From: Bacteroidales bacterium
GTDB taxonomy: Bacteria; Bacteroidota; Bacteroidia; Bacteroidales; GCA-2711565
Direction of reading: 5' to 3'
Assembly: GCA_028280405.1 (NCBI GenBank)
Contig: JANQLW010000021.1
Location: 1-64,000, forward strand
DNA length: 64,000 nt
Shown here in pieces: positions 28,157 to 38,542 of the stretch. Below the pieces are notes generated by a model. That model had not been told where the DNA came from. It saw only the letters and a list, made by a program, of their open reading frames with translations, and searched no databases. The translations under genes were made by a program, and so were the position numbers. How positions within the stretch are numbered: the first letter of the stretch is position 1; each line of letters begins with the position of its first letter.

Positions 28157-30877
28157 TTAACCACACTTAGAATAGCCACAGGAAGTGCAGGTCAGGCAAC
28201 CATCCTGGTAAACAAGGCTATGTTTATCATTACATTCCGGGCAACTTGCTTTTTTGATTTGAGTTCCATCTGGAATATATTTTTTCAATGCACGGATTAC
28301 ACCGTTTTTCCAGGTATTAATTGATTCGTCATCTAAAGTTAAGTTTGAAATCAAATCTACTACAAATGGAAGTGGCATACCGTGGCGAAGGATACCGGAA
28401 ATTAATTTGGCATAATTCCAGAATTCCTTTTCGAATGAACGGGATAATCCCTCTACGGTAATTTTATATCCGGCTTTATCTTCAAATCGGAAATCGTAAC
28501 GGGTTTGTCCTTCTTCGTTTTTATTCTTAATTACCCATCCTTTATTTACCCATGTCGGTAAGAAAAAATCTTCAGCTTTACCGGTAAAAACTTCATAGGG
28601 CTTACCGTCAAAAACACCAATTACTGCCATCCATTTTTCATAATCATTTTGGAAACGTACAATTTCTGCTTCCAGTACTTTTGGACGGGCAGGTGCTTTG
28701 GTTTCTTTAAATTCATTAAGGTCTTCTTCTTTATCGGAATCATTGGTCACCAGTACTCCTGAACGGGAACCATCGCGGTAAATTGTCATTCCTTTACAAC
28801 CACTTTCCCAGGCTGTTTTGTAGATTTCACTTACCAATTCTTCAGGCGTTTCTTTAGGAATATTTACAGTAACACTGATAGAATGATCAACCCATTTTTG
28901 AATTGCTCCCTGCATTTTTACTTTGCTTACCCAATCAATATCGTTTGAGGTCGCTTTGTAGTACGGAGATTTTTCAATGATTTTATTTAATTCTGCATCA
29001 GGCAGGCTTTCAACTTCCTGAACATTATATCCGTTAACTTCCAACCAGGTTTTAAACTTAGGATGGAATACTACATATTCTTCCCAGCTATCGCCGACTT
29101 CGTCTGTAAATGTGATATTTACATTTTTATCGTTAGGGTTAACTTTACGACGGCGCTTATAAGAAACCATGAATACAGGCTCAATCCCTGATGAGGTTTG
29201 TGAACAAATACTTACACTACCCGTTGGGGCAATGGTTAACATCGCAATATTTCTACGGCCGTATTTTTCCATGTCTTCATAAACAACAGGTGCAGCTTCT
29301 TTAATCCTCTTGATGAATGGATTGTTCCGCTCTCTTTCGGCATCAAATACAGGGAATGGGCCACGATCTTTAGCTAATTCAACGGATGAACGATATGCTT
29401 CAATGGCTAATAATTTATGAACTTCAGTTGAAAAATTGGTGGCAGTATCCGTACCATACCTGCATCCTAAAGCAGCAAGCATATCTCCTTCTGCTGTTAT
29501 ACCAATTCCGGTACGACGGCCTTCTATTGTTTTTTGGCGAATTTTTACCCAAAGATTACGTTCAATTCTTTTGGTTTCAAAATCTTCAGGATCCGAATCT
29601 ACCTTTGCCAAAATACCATCAATTTTTTCAACTTCTAAATCGATAATATCATCCATGAAACGTTGAGCAAAATGAACATGTTTTGAGAATAATGCTCCGT
29701 CAAAACTAGCTTCTTTTGTAAATGGTTTATCAACGTAACTGAAAAGATTAAGAGCTAATAAGCGACAACTATCATATGGACAAAGCGGAATTTCTCCGCA
29801 AGGATTGGTAGATAAAGTTTTAAATCCTAAATCACTATAGCAATCAGGTACTGATTCACGGATTACAGTATCCCAGAATAGAACTCCGGGTTCGGCTGAT
29901 TGCCATGCATTATGAATGATTTTATCCCATAATTTACGGGCATCAATGTCTTGTTTTACCTGAGGGTTATCGGAATTAATCGGGTATTGTTGAGTGTAAG
30001 TAGTTCCGTTAATAACAGCCTTCATAAACTCATCATCAACACGAACAGATACATTGGCCCCTGTAACTTTGCCTTGTTCCATTTTTGCATCAATGAAATT
30101 TTCAGCATCAGGATGTTTTATAGAAATACTTAACATCAAAGCACCTCGTCGTCCATCCTGAGCAACTTCACGAGTGGAATTAGAATATCTTTCCATGAAA
30201 GGAACAATCCCTGTTGAAGTTAAAGCGGAATTGTTTACTTTGCTTTTTACAGGACGGATGTGTGATAAATCATGGCCAACACCACCTCGGCGTTTCATCA
30301 ACTGAACTTGCTCCTGGTCCACTTTTAAAATACCTCCATAAGAATCAAAGTTCCCGTCACCTCCAATTACAAAACAATTGGATAAGGATGATACCTGAAA
30401 ATCATTTCCAATACCAGCCATTGGGCTTCCCTGAGGTATAATATATTTAAAATCCTTTAATAAGTTGAAGATTTCTTCTTCACTTATTGGATTAGGATAT
30501 TTTTTTTCTATGCGTGCTATTTCGCGCGCCAATCTGCGATGCATATCGTTTGGAGTTAATTCAAATATTTCTCCATCTGAATTCTTCAGGGCATACTTAT
30601 TCATCCAAACATTTGCAGCTAAGGTGTCTCCGCTAAAATATTCAGTAGCTGCTTCTAAAATTTGCTCATGAGAATACTTTTTTAATTCTTCTTTCTTCTC
30701 TACAGCTACATCCATCATCTCAATTTCTTCTTCTCTCACTTCGTTCTTTTTTTGAAAATTTGATTCTTCCGACGGAAATTCCGGACGGATTCTTTTTTGT
30801 AAAACTTCCTCGTAAAAGCTGGCATCCTTTTTCTGATCTAATTTCTTATCAGTATTGGCAAAAAGATTATTCTCCAT
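28157..30877 (-). CDS. nrdJ: Adenosylcobalamin-dependent ribonucleoside-diphosphate reductase (class II)
   Basis: 906 aa; LSTNPCGEIPLCPYDSCRLLALNLFSYV, MLTIAPTGSVSICSQTSSGIEPVF, C-terminal CxxC Zn-like tail. Confidence 0.93.
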   Translation of the reverse strand: MENNLFANTDKKLDQKKDASFYEEVLQKRIRPEFPSEESNFQKKNEVREEEIEMMDVAVEKKEELKKYSHEQILEAATEYFSGDTLAANVWMNKYALKNSDGEIFELTPNDMHRRLAREIARIEKKYPNPISEEEIFNLLKDFKYIIPQGSPMAGIGNDFQVSSLSNCFVIGGDGNFDSYGGILKVDQEQVQLMKRRGGVGHDLSHIRPVKSKVNNSALTSTGIVPFMERYSNSTREVAQDGRRGALMLSISIKHPDAENFIDAKMEQGKVTGANVSVRVDDEFMKAVINGTTYTQQYPINSDNPQVKQDIDARKLWDKIIHNAWQSAEPGVLFWDTVIRESVPDCYSDLGFKTLSTNPCGEIPLCPYDSCRLLALNLFSYVDKPFTKEASFDGALFSKHVHFAQRFMDDIIDLEVEKIDGILAKVDSDPEDFETKRIERNLWVKIRQKTIEGRRTGIGITAEGDMLAALGCRYGTDTATNFSTEVHKLLAIEAYRSSVELAKDRGPFPVFDAERERNNPFIKRIKEAAPVVYEDMEKYGRRNIAMLTIAPTGSVSICSQTSSGIEPVFMVSYKRRRKVNPNDKNVNITFTDEVGDSWEEYVVFHPKFKTWLEVNGYNVQEVESLPDAELNKIIEKSPYYKATSNDIDWVSKVKMQGAIQKWVDHSISVTVNIPKETPEELVSEIYKTAWESGCKGMTIYRDGSRSGVLVTNDSDKEEDLNEFKETKAPARPKVLEAEIVRFQNDYEKWMAVIGVFDGKPYEVFTGKAEDFFLPTWVNKGWVIKNKNEEGQTRYDFRFEDKAGYKITVEGLSRSFEKEFWNYAKLISGILRHGMPLPFVVDLISNLTLDDESINTWKNGVIRALKKYIPDGTQIKKASCPECNDKHSLVYQDGCLTCTSCGYSKCG

Positions 30878-31393
30878 GCTGTTTCTATTAACTATATTAT
30901 TTATTTTTTGGGTTTTAGTATAAAGTTGATAATCTGGGTATTAAATTTTTTCAACTTTCACTTTTTTCTAACAGCAATATACGACCAAAAAAAAGTTTTT
31001 TGGAAATTAGTTATCAACACAGGGTGGTTGAAAAAATCTAAATTACTGACATCAAAAAATATATGGGACTTAAAAAAAATATCATAAAAATTTAATCTTT
31101 TTTTGAGCAGTATGGTCTGTATTTTGTATGCTGATTTTGAAAAGTTTACAATCGCTTGAATAGCGCGCGTTACAAAATTAACAACATTATTTATTACCTG
31201 CAATTTAATTTCTCTTTTTTCTTTAATTTTAAAATACCCAATTGCTAATAACTTTATTTTTTTTCTAATCCAAAAATTTGGAAAATTCTTCAGATTTATT
31301 TAATCCACGAATTGAAATTCATTCTGAAAGTTTGATTTGTATTTTCAACTTAAATTCTATTTTTGCATATAATTAATATAATAGAAGATCCGA

Positions 31394-32041
31394 ATGTTAC
31401 AGATAAAGAAATTTGCTTTCAATGCCTTTCAGGTTAATACTGTTTTACTATTTGATGAAACAAAAGAATGTGTGATTATTGATGCTGCCTGTTATGATGA
31501 TTATGAACGAAAACAGTTGGTCGAATTCATTAAGGAAAATGAGCTAAAACCTGTTCGACTGATCAATACGCATTGCCATGTGGATCATATCTTAGGGATT
31601 AACTTTGCCAGTGATTATTACAAAATCGGGCTTGAAATTCACAAAGCAGGTGAAGCTTTTTTGGACAATGCAGTAAGCCATGGTATGAGTTTTGGTTTTA
31701 ATATTGAAGAGCCGGTAAAACCGGTTTCTTTTTTGAAAGACGGTGATGTTATTTCTTTTGGAAATACTAAACTAAATATATTATATACTCCTGGACATGC
31801 TGATGGAAGTATATGTATTTATGCTGAAAAAGAAAAACTGATAGTTGTTGGCGATGTATTATTCCATGGAAGTATTGGCCGTACAGACTTGCCAACCGGT
31901 AATTTTGAAGTTTTAAAGGAAAGCATCCATAATAAATTGTTTGTTTTAGAAGATGATGTAAGAGTTATTGCTGGCCATGGACCCGATACAACTATTGGAT
32001 TTGAAAAGCAAAATAACCCATTTGTCGGCTTAAGAGCCTAG
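31394..32041 (+). CDS. MBL-fold metallo-hydrolase (glyoxalase II-like)
   Basis: INTHCHVDHILG (HxHxDH), YTPGHADGSICIY, VGDVLFHGSIGRTDL. Confidence 0.94.
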   Translation: MLQIKKFAFNAFQVNTVLLFDETKECVIIDAACYDDYERKQLVEFIKENELKPVRLINTHCHVDHILGINFASDYYKIGLEIHKAGEAFLDNAVSHGMSFGFNIEEPVKPVSFLKDGDVISFGNTKLNILYTPGHADGSICIYAEKEKLIVVGDVLFHGSIGRTDLPTGNFEVLKESIHNKLFVLEDDVRVIAGHGPDTTIGFEKQNNPFVGLRA

Positions 32042-32068
32042 CTTTTTCTTTTGTTTTATTTTCGCAGC

Positions 32069-32833
32069 ATGATAATTACAGATACCCATACCCATTTATA
32101 TCTGGATCATTTCAAAGATGATCGGGACCAGGTTATTCAAAATGCCATTGAAAAAGGTGTTGAATATATGTTAATTCCAAATATTGATAGTGGTTCAGTT
32201 AAAGGTATGTTAGATATTTGTGATCGATATCCCAAAAATTGTTTTCCGATGATGGGATTACATCCTACAGATGTGAAAGAAAATTATAAGGATGAGATTG
32301 CGAATATTGAAAAATGGCTGAGTAAGCGAAAATTTGTGGCTATTGGGGAAATTGGTATGGACCTATACTGGGATAAAACTTTTTATAAAGAACAGGAATA
32401 TTGTTTCAGATACCAAATTGATTTGGCAAAAGAACATCATTTACCTATAGTTATTCATTCACGTGAGTCAATCAATGAAATTTTTAATATTCTTGAGAGC
32501 ATACCAGAACTTCCAAAAGGAGTGTTTCATTGTTTTAGCGGAACACTTGAAGAGGCTTATAGGGCAATAGATATGGGCTTTTATTTAGGTATAGGAGGAG
32601 TAATTACATTTAAAAAATCGAATTTGGCTAATGTTGGCAAGAAAATTGGTATAAATCACCTGCTACTGGAAACGGATGCACCGTTTTTAACACCTGCTCC
32701 TTTCAGAGGGAAAAGGAATGAAAGTGCATATACCTATTATGTAGCAGAAAAAATTGCAGAATTAAAGGAAATAAGTATCGAAGAAGTTGCCAATCAGACT
32801 ACAAAAAACGCTAAGGATTTATTTAAATTTTAA
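32069..32833 (+). CDS. tatD: TatD family deoxyribonuclease/hydrolase
   Basis: Start at MIITDTHTHLYLD; GEIGMDLYWDKT, PIVIHSRES, FHCFSGTLEEA, LLETDAPFLTP. Confidence 0.94.
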   Translation: MIITDTHTHLYLDHFKDDRDQVIQNAIEKGVEYMLIPNIDSGSVKGMLDICDRYPKNCFPMMGLHPTDVKENYKDEIANIEKWLSKRKFVAIGEIGMDLYWDKTFYKEQEYCFRYQIDLAKEHHLPIVIHSRESINEIFNILESIPELPKGVFHCFSGTLEEAYRAIDMGFYLGIGGVITFKKSNLANVGKKIGINHLLLETDAPFLTPAPFRGKRNESAYTYYVAEKIAELKEISIEEVANQTTKNAKDLFKF

Positions 32834-32839
32834 AGAGAA

Positions 32840-33868
32840 ATGAAGAATGCGCCGGCAATTTTGGTAATTTATACAGGTGGAACTATAGGGATGATACAAA
32901 ATCCTGAAACAGGTGCCTTACAGCCTTTTAATTTTGATAGTGTATATGAACAAATTCCTGTTCTTGAGAATTTAGATTATAATATTGATTTTTATTCCTT
33001 TGATCCGCTTATCGATTCTTCCGATATGCATCCGGAATTCTGGATTCATCTGGCTGGCTTGATTGAAGAAAAATATGAATCCTATGATGGCTTTGTAGTA
33101 TTACATGGTTCAGATACGATGGCTTATACTGCATCTGCATTAAGCTTTATGTTAGAAAACCTGAATAAACCTGTAATCTTTACAGGTTCTCAATTGCCTT
33201 TGGGAGTGATAAGAACAGATGGCCGTGAAAACTTTATCAATTCTATTGAAATTGCGGCAGCCTCCAAAGACAATACTCCTGTGATTCCGGAAGTTGCCAT
33301 TTACTTTGAAAACAGATTGTTTAGGGCAAATCGTACCAGTAAATTAAATGCAGAGAACTTCAATGCTTTCTATTCAGGGAATTATCCTGCATTGGCAGAA
33401 GTTGGTGTACATGTGAAATACAACTATAATTATATAGGAAAACCCAATTTTAAAAAACTAATTGTACATAAAGAATTGGATTATAATGTAGGTATACTGA
33501 AATTATTTCCGGGGATTTCAAAAAATACTGTTGAAGCCATTTTAAATACTAATGGATTAAAAGCTTTAATTCTTGAAACTTTTGGTGCCGGAAATGCGCC
33601 AACTAATAAATGGTTTATAGAATTATTGGAGCAAGCAATAAAGAAAGGTCTTATTATATATAATGTAACACAGTGTAAAGAAGGCAGTGTTGAAATTGGA
33701 AAATATGAAACCAGTGTTGATCTGGGCAGAATAGGTGTAATAGGCGGAAATGATATAACTACGGAGTCCGCAATAACAAAATTAATGTATTTGCTGGGAA
33801 GTGGTTTCGATTCAGAAGCAATAAGCAGGTTATTGCAAACAGATTTACGTGGAGAAATTACAATTTAA
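32840..33868 (+). CDS. ansA: Type I L-asparaginase
   Basis: VIYTGGTIGMIQNPETGAL, FVVLHGSDTMAYTASALSFML. Confidence 0.95.
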   Translation: MKNAPAILVIYTGGTIGMIQNPETGALQPFNFDSVYEQIPVLENLDYNIDFYSFDPLIDSSDMHPEFWIHLAGLIEEKYESYDGFVVLHGSDTMAYTASALSFMLENLNKPVIFTGSQLPLGVIRTDGRENFINSIEIAAASKDNTPVIPEVAIYFENRLFRANRTSKLNAENFNAFYSGNYPALAEVGVHVKYNYNYIGKPNFKKLIVHKELDYNVGILKLFPGISKNTVEAILNTNGLKALILETFGAGNAPTNKWFIELLEQAIKKGLIIYNVTQCKEGSVEIGKYETSVDLGRIGVIGGNDITTESAITKLMYLLGSGFDSEAISRLLQTDLRGEITI

Positions 33869-33918
33869 TGTCTTGGATAACATTATTTTTATATTTTTGC
33901 GATCGTTATTAAAATATT

Positions 33919-34006
33919 GGAGAGGTGGCCGAGTGGTCGAAGGCGCACGCTTGGAAAGCGTGTGAACGCCAAAAGCGTTCCGGGGGTTCGAATCCCTTCC
34001 TCTCCG
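33919..34006 (+). tRNA. tRNA-Ser (anticodon GGA)
   Basis: GGAGAGG...CCTCTCC acceptor pairing, anticodon arm CACGC TTGGAAA GCGTG, long variable arm, TTCGAAT. Confidence 0.95.
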
Positions 34007-34172
34007 CTCTAAAATTTTAAAAGGTTTGAAAAAGCAAAAAACCTTGAAAAACCTTTAGATCGATTAAAATAAATTTTATATTTGCGATCGGTAAGTTTTG
34101 TAATTTATTGAAATAACAATAGATTTAATTAAAAATTAAGTTTGAATTATTAAGAACAAATAAAAGTTTACT

Positions 34173-35000
34173 ATGAAAAAATTAATTGCTTTATTGACAA
34201 TAGCAGGAATGCTAGTTTTTGGATTTTCAAGTGTCGTGATAGCTCAAGATACTGAAACAGATGCTACACAAACTGAAGATACAATTGATACCACAGCAAC
34301 AGAAACTGAAGATGTTGCACAAGGTTTTGCTGCAGGTACATTAGAACAACCAGCTGAGGAAGAAAAAGGCTTCCAACAAATATTAAAAGATCAGTTTATT
34401 GCTGGTGACTGGAGATTTATGGGTATCGTTCTTCTTACTTTAGTTGCAGGTTTAGCACTTTGTATTGAAAGAATTATTTACTTAAACTTATCTACTACTA
34501 ACAATCAAAAATTATTAAATAAAGTAGAAAATGCACTTGAAACAAGTGGGCTTGAAGCTGCTAAAGATATTTGTAAAAATACTAGTGGTCCCGTTGCAAG
34601 TATTTTCTATCAAGGTATTGACAGATACGACGAAGGCTTAGAAGTTGTTGAAAAATCAATCGTTTCTTACGGCAGTGTCTTAATGGGCCGTTTAGAAAAA
34701 GGTTTATCATGGATCTCATTATTTATTGCAATTGCTCCTATGCTTGGTTTCATGGGTACTGTAATTGGTATGATCGTTGCATTCGAATCTATTGAAGCTG
34801 CCGGTAATATCTCTGCAAATATTGTAGCAGGTGGTATGAAAGTTGCACTTTTAACAACTGTATTTGGTTTGATTGTTGCTGTTATTCTTCAGATCTTCTA
34901 CAACTATTTGATCGCTAAAGTTGACAGCCTAGTAAATGACATGGAAGATAGTACTATTACTTTCATCGACATTTTAACTAAATTCAAATCAAAAAATTAG
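34173..35000 (+). CDS. MotA/TolQ/ExbB proton channel family protein
   Basis: GLSWISLFIAIAPMLGFMGTVIGMIVAFESIEAAGNISANIVAGGMKVALLTTVFGLIVA. Confidence 0.95.
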   Translation: MKKLIALLTIAGMLVFGFSSVVIAQDTETDATQTEDTIDTTATETEDVAQGFAAGTLEQPAEEEKGFQQILKDQFIAGDWRFMGIVLLTLVAGLALCIERIIYLNLSTTNNQKLLNKVENALETSGLEAAKDICKNTSGPVASIFYQGIDRYDEGLEVVEKSIVSYGSVLMGRLEKGLSWISLFIAIAPMLGFMGTVIGMIVAFESIEAAGNISANIVAGGMKVALLTTVFGLIVAVILQIFYNYLIAKVDSLVNDMEDSTITFIDILTKFKSKN

Positions 35001-35006
35001 CTTATC

Positions 35007-35426
35007 ATGACTGATACATTAAATAAATTTTTACAAATAGGCCTTTTCGTAGTATTGGCCGTTTCATTGGTTCTCTTTGCCCTATTATATATTAATAAGG
35101 AACCAATGGTACCAACAGTAATGTATTGGGCATATATATTATTCTTCATTACTGTAGCTTTACTTCTAGCTTTCCCAATAATTTATTTCATTAAAAATCC
35201 TAAACAAGGTATTAAATTCCTGATTGCTTTGGTTGTATTTGCAGCCCTTTACGGAATCTCTTATGCTTTAGCATCTGATTCAACTGATGCATTGGTTTAT
35301 GAATTAAATAATGTAGACGCTGGAACTTCAAGAATGATTGGTGCTGGTATGATTATGACCTACATCATTGCTGGTATTGCACTTCTTGGATTAGTTTACG
35401 CTGGGATATCAAAAGTATTTAAATAA
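35007..35426 (+). CDS. Multi-TM membrane protein of unknown function in ExbB/ExbD operon
   Basis: 139 aa, about four TM segments, between exbB and exbD genes with short gaps. Confidence 0.8.
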   Translation: MTDTLNKFLQIGLFVVLAVSLVLFALLYINKEPMVPTVMYWAYILFFITVALLLAFPIIYFIKNPKQGIKFLIALVVFAALYGISYALASDSTDALVYELNNVDAGTSRMIGAGMIMTYIIAGIALLGLVYAGISKVFK

Positions 35427-35442
35427 TTAAAAAGACTTAAAA

Positions 35443-36015
35443 ATGGCTAGGAAAACTCCTGAGGTTAATGCCGGATCAATGGCAGATATTGCATTCTTAA
35501 TGCTTATCTTCTTCCTGGTAACTACTACTATGGATGTAGATACAGGTATTATGGTGCAGTTACCACCTCCTCACGATCCGAATCAGGAAATCCAGGATTT
35601 TAAAGAACGTAATATCATGAAAATATTGGTGAATAGTTCCGACCGCTTGTTGGTTAATGGTAAGCCAGGTGATATTCGTACTTTGAGAAATGATGTGATC
35701 GATTTTATGTCAATCCACGAAAATAATCCGGATTATCCTGAAGTAACCCCTAAATTTATAGATGGCCTTGGACAGGTAAATGTCACTAAAGGTCTGATTT
35801 CTTTAAAAAACGATAGAGGAACTTCTTATGAAATGTATATCAGAGTTCAGGATGAACTTGAACTTGCTTTTAAAGAATTGAAGAATAGAGCTTCTGTAAA
35901 ACATTTTGGAAGGGAATATGATAAGCTTATTTCTAAAGATAGAATTAAAGCAATCAATAAAGCAGTTCCTAAGCGTGTATCTGAAGCTGAACCAGAAGAT
36001 ATAGGAGGAAAATAA
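35443..36015 (+). CDS. ExbD/TolR-family biopolymer transporter
   Basis: NAGSMADIAFLMLIFFLVTTTMDVDTGIMVQLPP. Confidence 0.94.
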   Translation: MARKTPEVNAGSMADIAFLMLIFFLVTTTMDVDTGIMVQLPPPHDPNQEIQDFKERNIMKILVNSSDRLLVNGKPGDIRTLRNDVIDFMSIHENNPDYPEVTPKFIDGLGQVNVTKGLISLKNDRGTSYEMYIRVQDELELAFKELKNRASVKHFGREYDKLISKDRIKAINKAVPKRVSEAEPEDIGGK

Positions 36016-36016
36016 T

Positions 36017-36481
36017 ATGTCAAGATTTAAACAAAAAGGCGGAAAAGAGGTACCAGCTATTAGTACTTCTTCATTACCAGACATCATTTTCATGCTGCTT
36101 TTCTTTTTCATGGTAACTACTACCATGCGTCAGGCTGATGTGTTAGTTAGAAATAATTTACCACAGGCAACAGATGTACAAAAACTTGAAAAGAAATCAT
36201 TGGTTAGTTTTATCTATGTTGGGCCTCCAACAAATAAAAAATATGGTACTGAATCTCGTATCCAGTTAAATGAACGCTTTGCTACTATTGAAGAAATTCA
36301 AGAGTTTATCTTTAAGGAAAGAGAAGCGAGAAATGAGGCAGACAAGAAAAAACTGATAACCTCTTTAAAGGTTGACAAAGAAACTAAGATGGGTGTTGTA
36401 ACTGACATCAAACAGGAACTTCGTCAAGCGAACGCACTAAAAGTTGTTTACTCAAGTAACAAAAAAACAGACCTAAAATAG
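36017..36481 (+). CDS. ExbD/TolR-family biopolymer transporter (second copy)
   Basis: ISTSSLPDIIFMLLFFFMVTTTMRQADVLVRNNLPQA. Confidence 0.94.
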   Translation: MSRFKQKGGKEVPAISTSSLPDIIFMLLFFFMVTTTMRQADVLVRNNLPQATDVQKLEKKSLVSFIYVGPPTNKKYGTESRIQLNERFATIEEIQEFIFKEREARNEADKKKLITSLKVDKETKMGVVTDIKQELRQANALKVVYSSNKKTDLK

Positions 36482-36502
36482 CAATTATTTTATATAGAGA
36501 AG

Positions 36503-36530
36503 AAGGGAATCAATTTGATTCCCTTTTTTT
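36503..36530 (+). terminator. Terminator of exbB/exbD operon
   Basis: AAGGGAATCAA / TTGATTCCCTT followed by TTTTT. Confidence 0.85.
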
Positions 36531-36564
36531 ATATATTTAATTTTCCTGTATCTTAAAAATAGTT

Positions 36565-37497
36565 TTAGACCTGAAAACGATCTTTCTTTTGTTTATATAT
36601 TAAGTAACATAATGATAGGGTTAAAAGAATACTTATAATGACTCCAATAGCATTATCTGATGGTACAAGTATTTCTTTTTCTCCGGTTAAAAGCTCTTTT
36701 GAATCTGTTGCATAAAATGCGGCTAAAACGGATCCGTTATTTACAAAATGAAGGATGATGGGTATCCATAAACTTCCGGTCCAGACAAAACTATACCCTA
36801 GTATTAAACCTAATGCAAAGCGTGGTAAGAATCCATAAAACTGCAAATGAAGAGCACTAAATAAAAAGGATGATAAAATGACAGCTAAATGAATACTTCC
36901 TGACCATTTTTTGAAAAAACGTATCAAAACTCCTCTGAAAAGTAATTCTTCTCCTATTGCCGGAATTACAGCAATTAAAAACATGTTGACAATGATTGTT
37001 CCAAATGAGTTTGCTTGTATAAATATTTTGGTGAGCTTCATAGCATCACCTTCTTTTGTTTTCATCCAGTTTTCGATGCCGGATAAAAATTCTGGAAGAA
37101 CCATTTTGTGATTTATCACACCAAGCCATGCAATAAACGGAACACTTACAAATATTAACAGAATTCCCAGAAATAATTGGTTTATGTTTATCCGGACGTT
37201 TAATTTTAGATAATCCATTATTTTACGATGGACCAGAAATGCAAAAAATACAGGAGGGAAAAAGAAAAATCCTAATTGGTTAATTAATTGCACATACTTT
37301 AAAAAGCCAATGGATGCGGGATCATCATAGTTTGTAATATTCCCAACTTCCTTTACCAGGTCATTTCCCCATATCGGCAGTGCAAGTGCTAATCCAAATA
37401 TGTTAAAAAATAATATGGATAAAACAATGATTAATAGTAAACTTAAGAATTGTATTCGATATGTTGATCTTCCCAGATAAGCTTCTTTTCCAAACAT
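36565..37497 (-). CDS. CPBP-family (CAAX protease-like) intramembrane metalloprotease
   Basis: AIGEELLFRGVLIRFF, FLFSALHLQFYGFLPRFALGLILG, multiple TM. Confidence 0.93.
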   Translation of the reverse strand: MFGKEAYLGRSTYRIQFLSLLLIIVLSILFFNIFGLALALPIWGNDLVKEVGNITNYDDPASIGFLKYVQLINQLGFFFFPPVFFAFLVHRKIMDYLKLNVRININQLFLGILLIFVSVPFIAWLGVINHKMVLPEFLSGIENWMKTKEGDAMKLTKIFIQANSFGTIIVNMFLIAVIPAIGEELLFRGVLIRFFKKWSGSIHLAVILSSFLFSALHLQFYGFLPRFALGLILGYSFVWTGSLWIPIILHFVNNGSVLAAFYATDSKELLTGEKEILVPSDNAIGVIISILLTLSLCYLIYKQKKDRFQV

Positions 37498-37558
37498 TTC
37501 TAAAAATTAAAGAATTAAAAGGTAAAATTAATAATTTTGCATTTCTAAAAATGCTAAA

Positions 37559-38542
37559 ATGGTGAAGATAGATCATATTGAAGTTGGAGAATTCCCTATT
37601 TTGCTTGCACCTATGGAAGATGTCTCCGATCCTCCATTCCGTTATGTTTGTAAAATGATGGGAGCTGATATCATGTATACGGAGTTTATTTCTTCTGAAG
37701 GATTAATACGTGATGCTGCTAAAAGTGTGAAGAAATTGGATTTTACCGAGTTTGAGCGCCCTATAGGAATTCAGATCTTTGGCCATAATATTGAATCGAT
37801 GATCAAGGCTGCACAATATGCAGAACAGGCAAATCCAGATATTATAGATATTAATTACGGATGCCCGGTTAGAAAAGTGGTTGCAAAAGGGGCTGGTTCC
37901 GGAATTTTGAATGATATTCCCAAAATGGTTAAGATGACTGAAGCAGTGGTGAAAGCTACCAGGCTTCCCGTTACTGTAAAAACCAGATTGGGTTATGATA
38001 ATGAGCATAAGGAAATAGTTGATATTGCCGAGCGTTTGCAAGATGTAGGTATTAAAGCTTTAACCATTCATGGCCGTACCAGAACAATGCGTCCCAGAGA
38101 AAAAGCTGAATGGGAATTAATAGGGGAGGTGAAGAATAATCCGAGAATGCATATCCCAATTTTTGGCAATGGAGATGTTTTTGATGCGCAAAGTGCTAAA
38201 TATTTCAAAGATAATTTTGGGGTAGATGGATTAATGGTTGCCCGTGGTTCTTATGGAAACCCCTGGATCTTTAAAGAAATCAAGCATTATTTAAATACCG
38301 GTGAGTTATTAGAAAAGCCCAATATTAAAGAACGCATACAAATCTGCAAAATCCACCTTAAAAAATCAGTTGAATGGAAAGGTGAACGTACAGGCCTGCT
38401 GGAAATGCGGAAACACTATTCCGATTACTTTAAAGGATATGTAAATTTCAAACCTTATCGCATGCAATTAGTACATCTTGAATCTTATGAAGAAATTCTT
38501 AAAGTATTGGATGAGGTTGAAAAAGTTTATGCCGAAGATTAA
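37559..38542 (+). CDS. dusB: tRNA-dihydrouridine synthase
   Basis: LLAPMEDVSDPPFR, DINYGCPVRKVVAKGAGSG, LTIHGRTRTMRP, GLMVARGSYGNPWIF. Confidence 0.95.
   Translation: MVKIDHIEVGEFPILLAPMEDVSDPPFRYVCKMMGADIMYTEFISSEGLIRDAAKSVKKLDFTEFERPIGIQIFGHNIESMIKAAQYAEQANPDIIDINYGCPVRKVVAKGAGSGILNDIPKMVKMTEAVVKATRLPVTVKTRLGYDNEHKEIVDIAERLQDVGIKALTIHGRTRTMRPREKAEWELIGEVKNNPRMHIPIFGNGDVFDAQSAKYFKDNFGVDGLMVARGSYGNPWIFKEIKHYLNTGELLEKPNIKERIQICKIHLKKSVEWKGERTGLLEMRKHYSDYFKGYVNFKPYRMQLVHLESYEEILKVLDEVEKVYAED

Noticed and set aside
29386-29666. Overlapping plus-strand ORFs inside nrdJ
   Set aside because: Within a conserved class II RNR coding sequence; no independent support
30958-31203. 81-aa minus ORF upstream of nrdJ
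   Set aside because: Low-complexity AT-rich region without domain signal; more likely leader or intergenic DNA
30878-31390. Possible cobalamin riboswitch or NrdR box upstream of nrdJ
   Set aside because: Looked for B12-box-like or NrdR-box-like sequence in the 516-bp gap and saw no convincing match; needs cmsearch to settle
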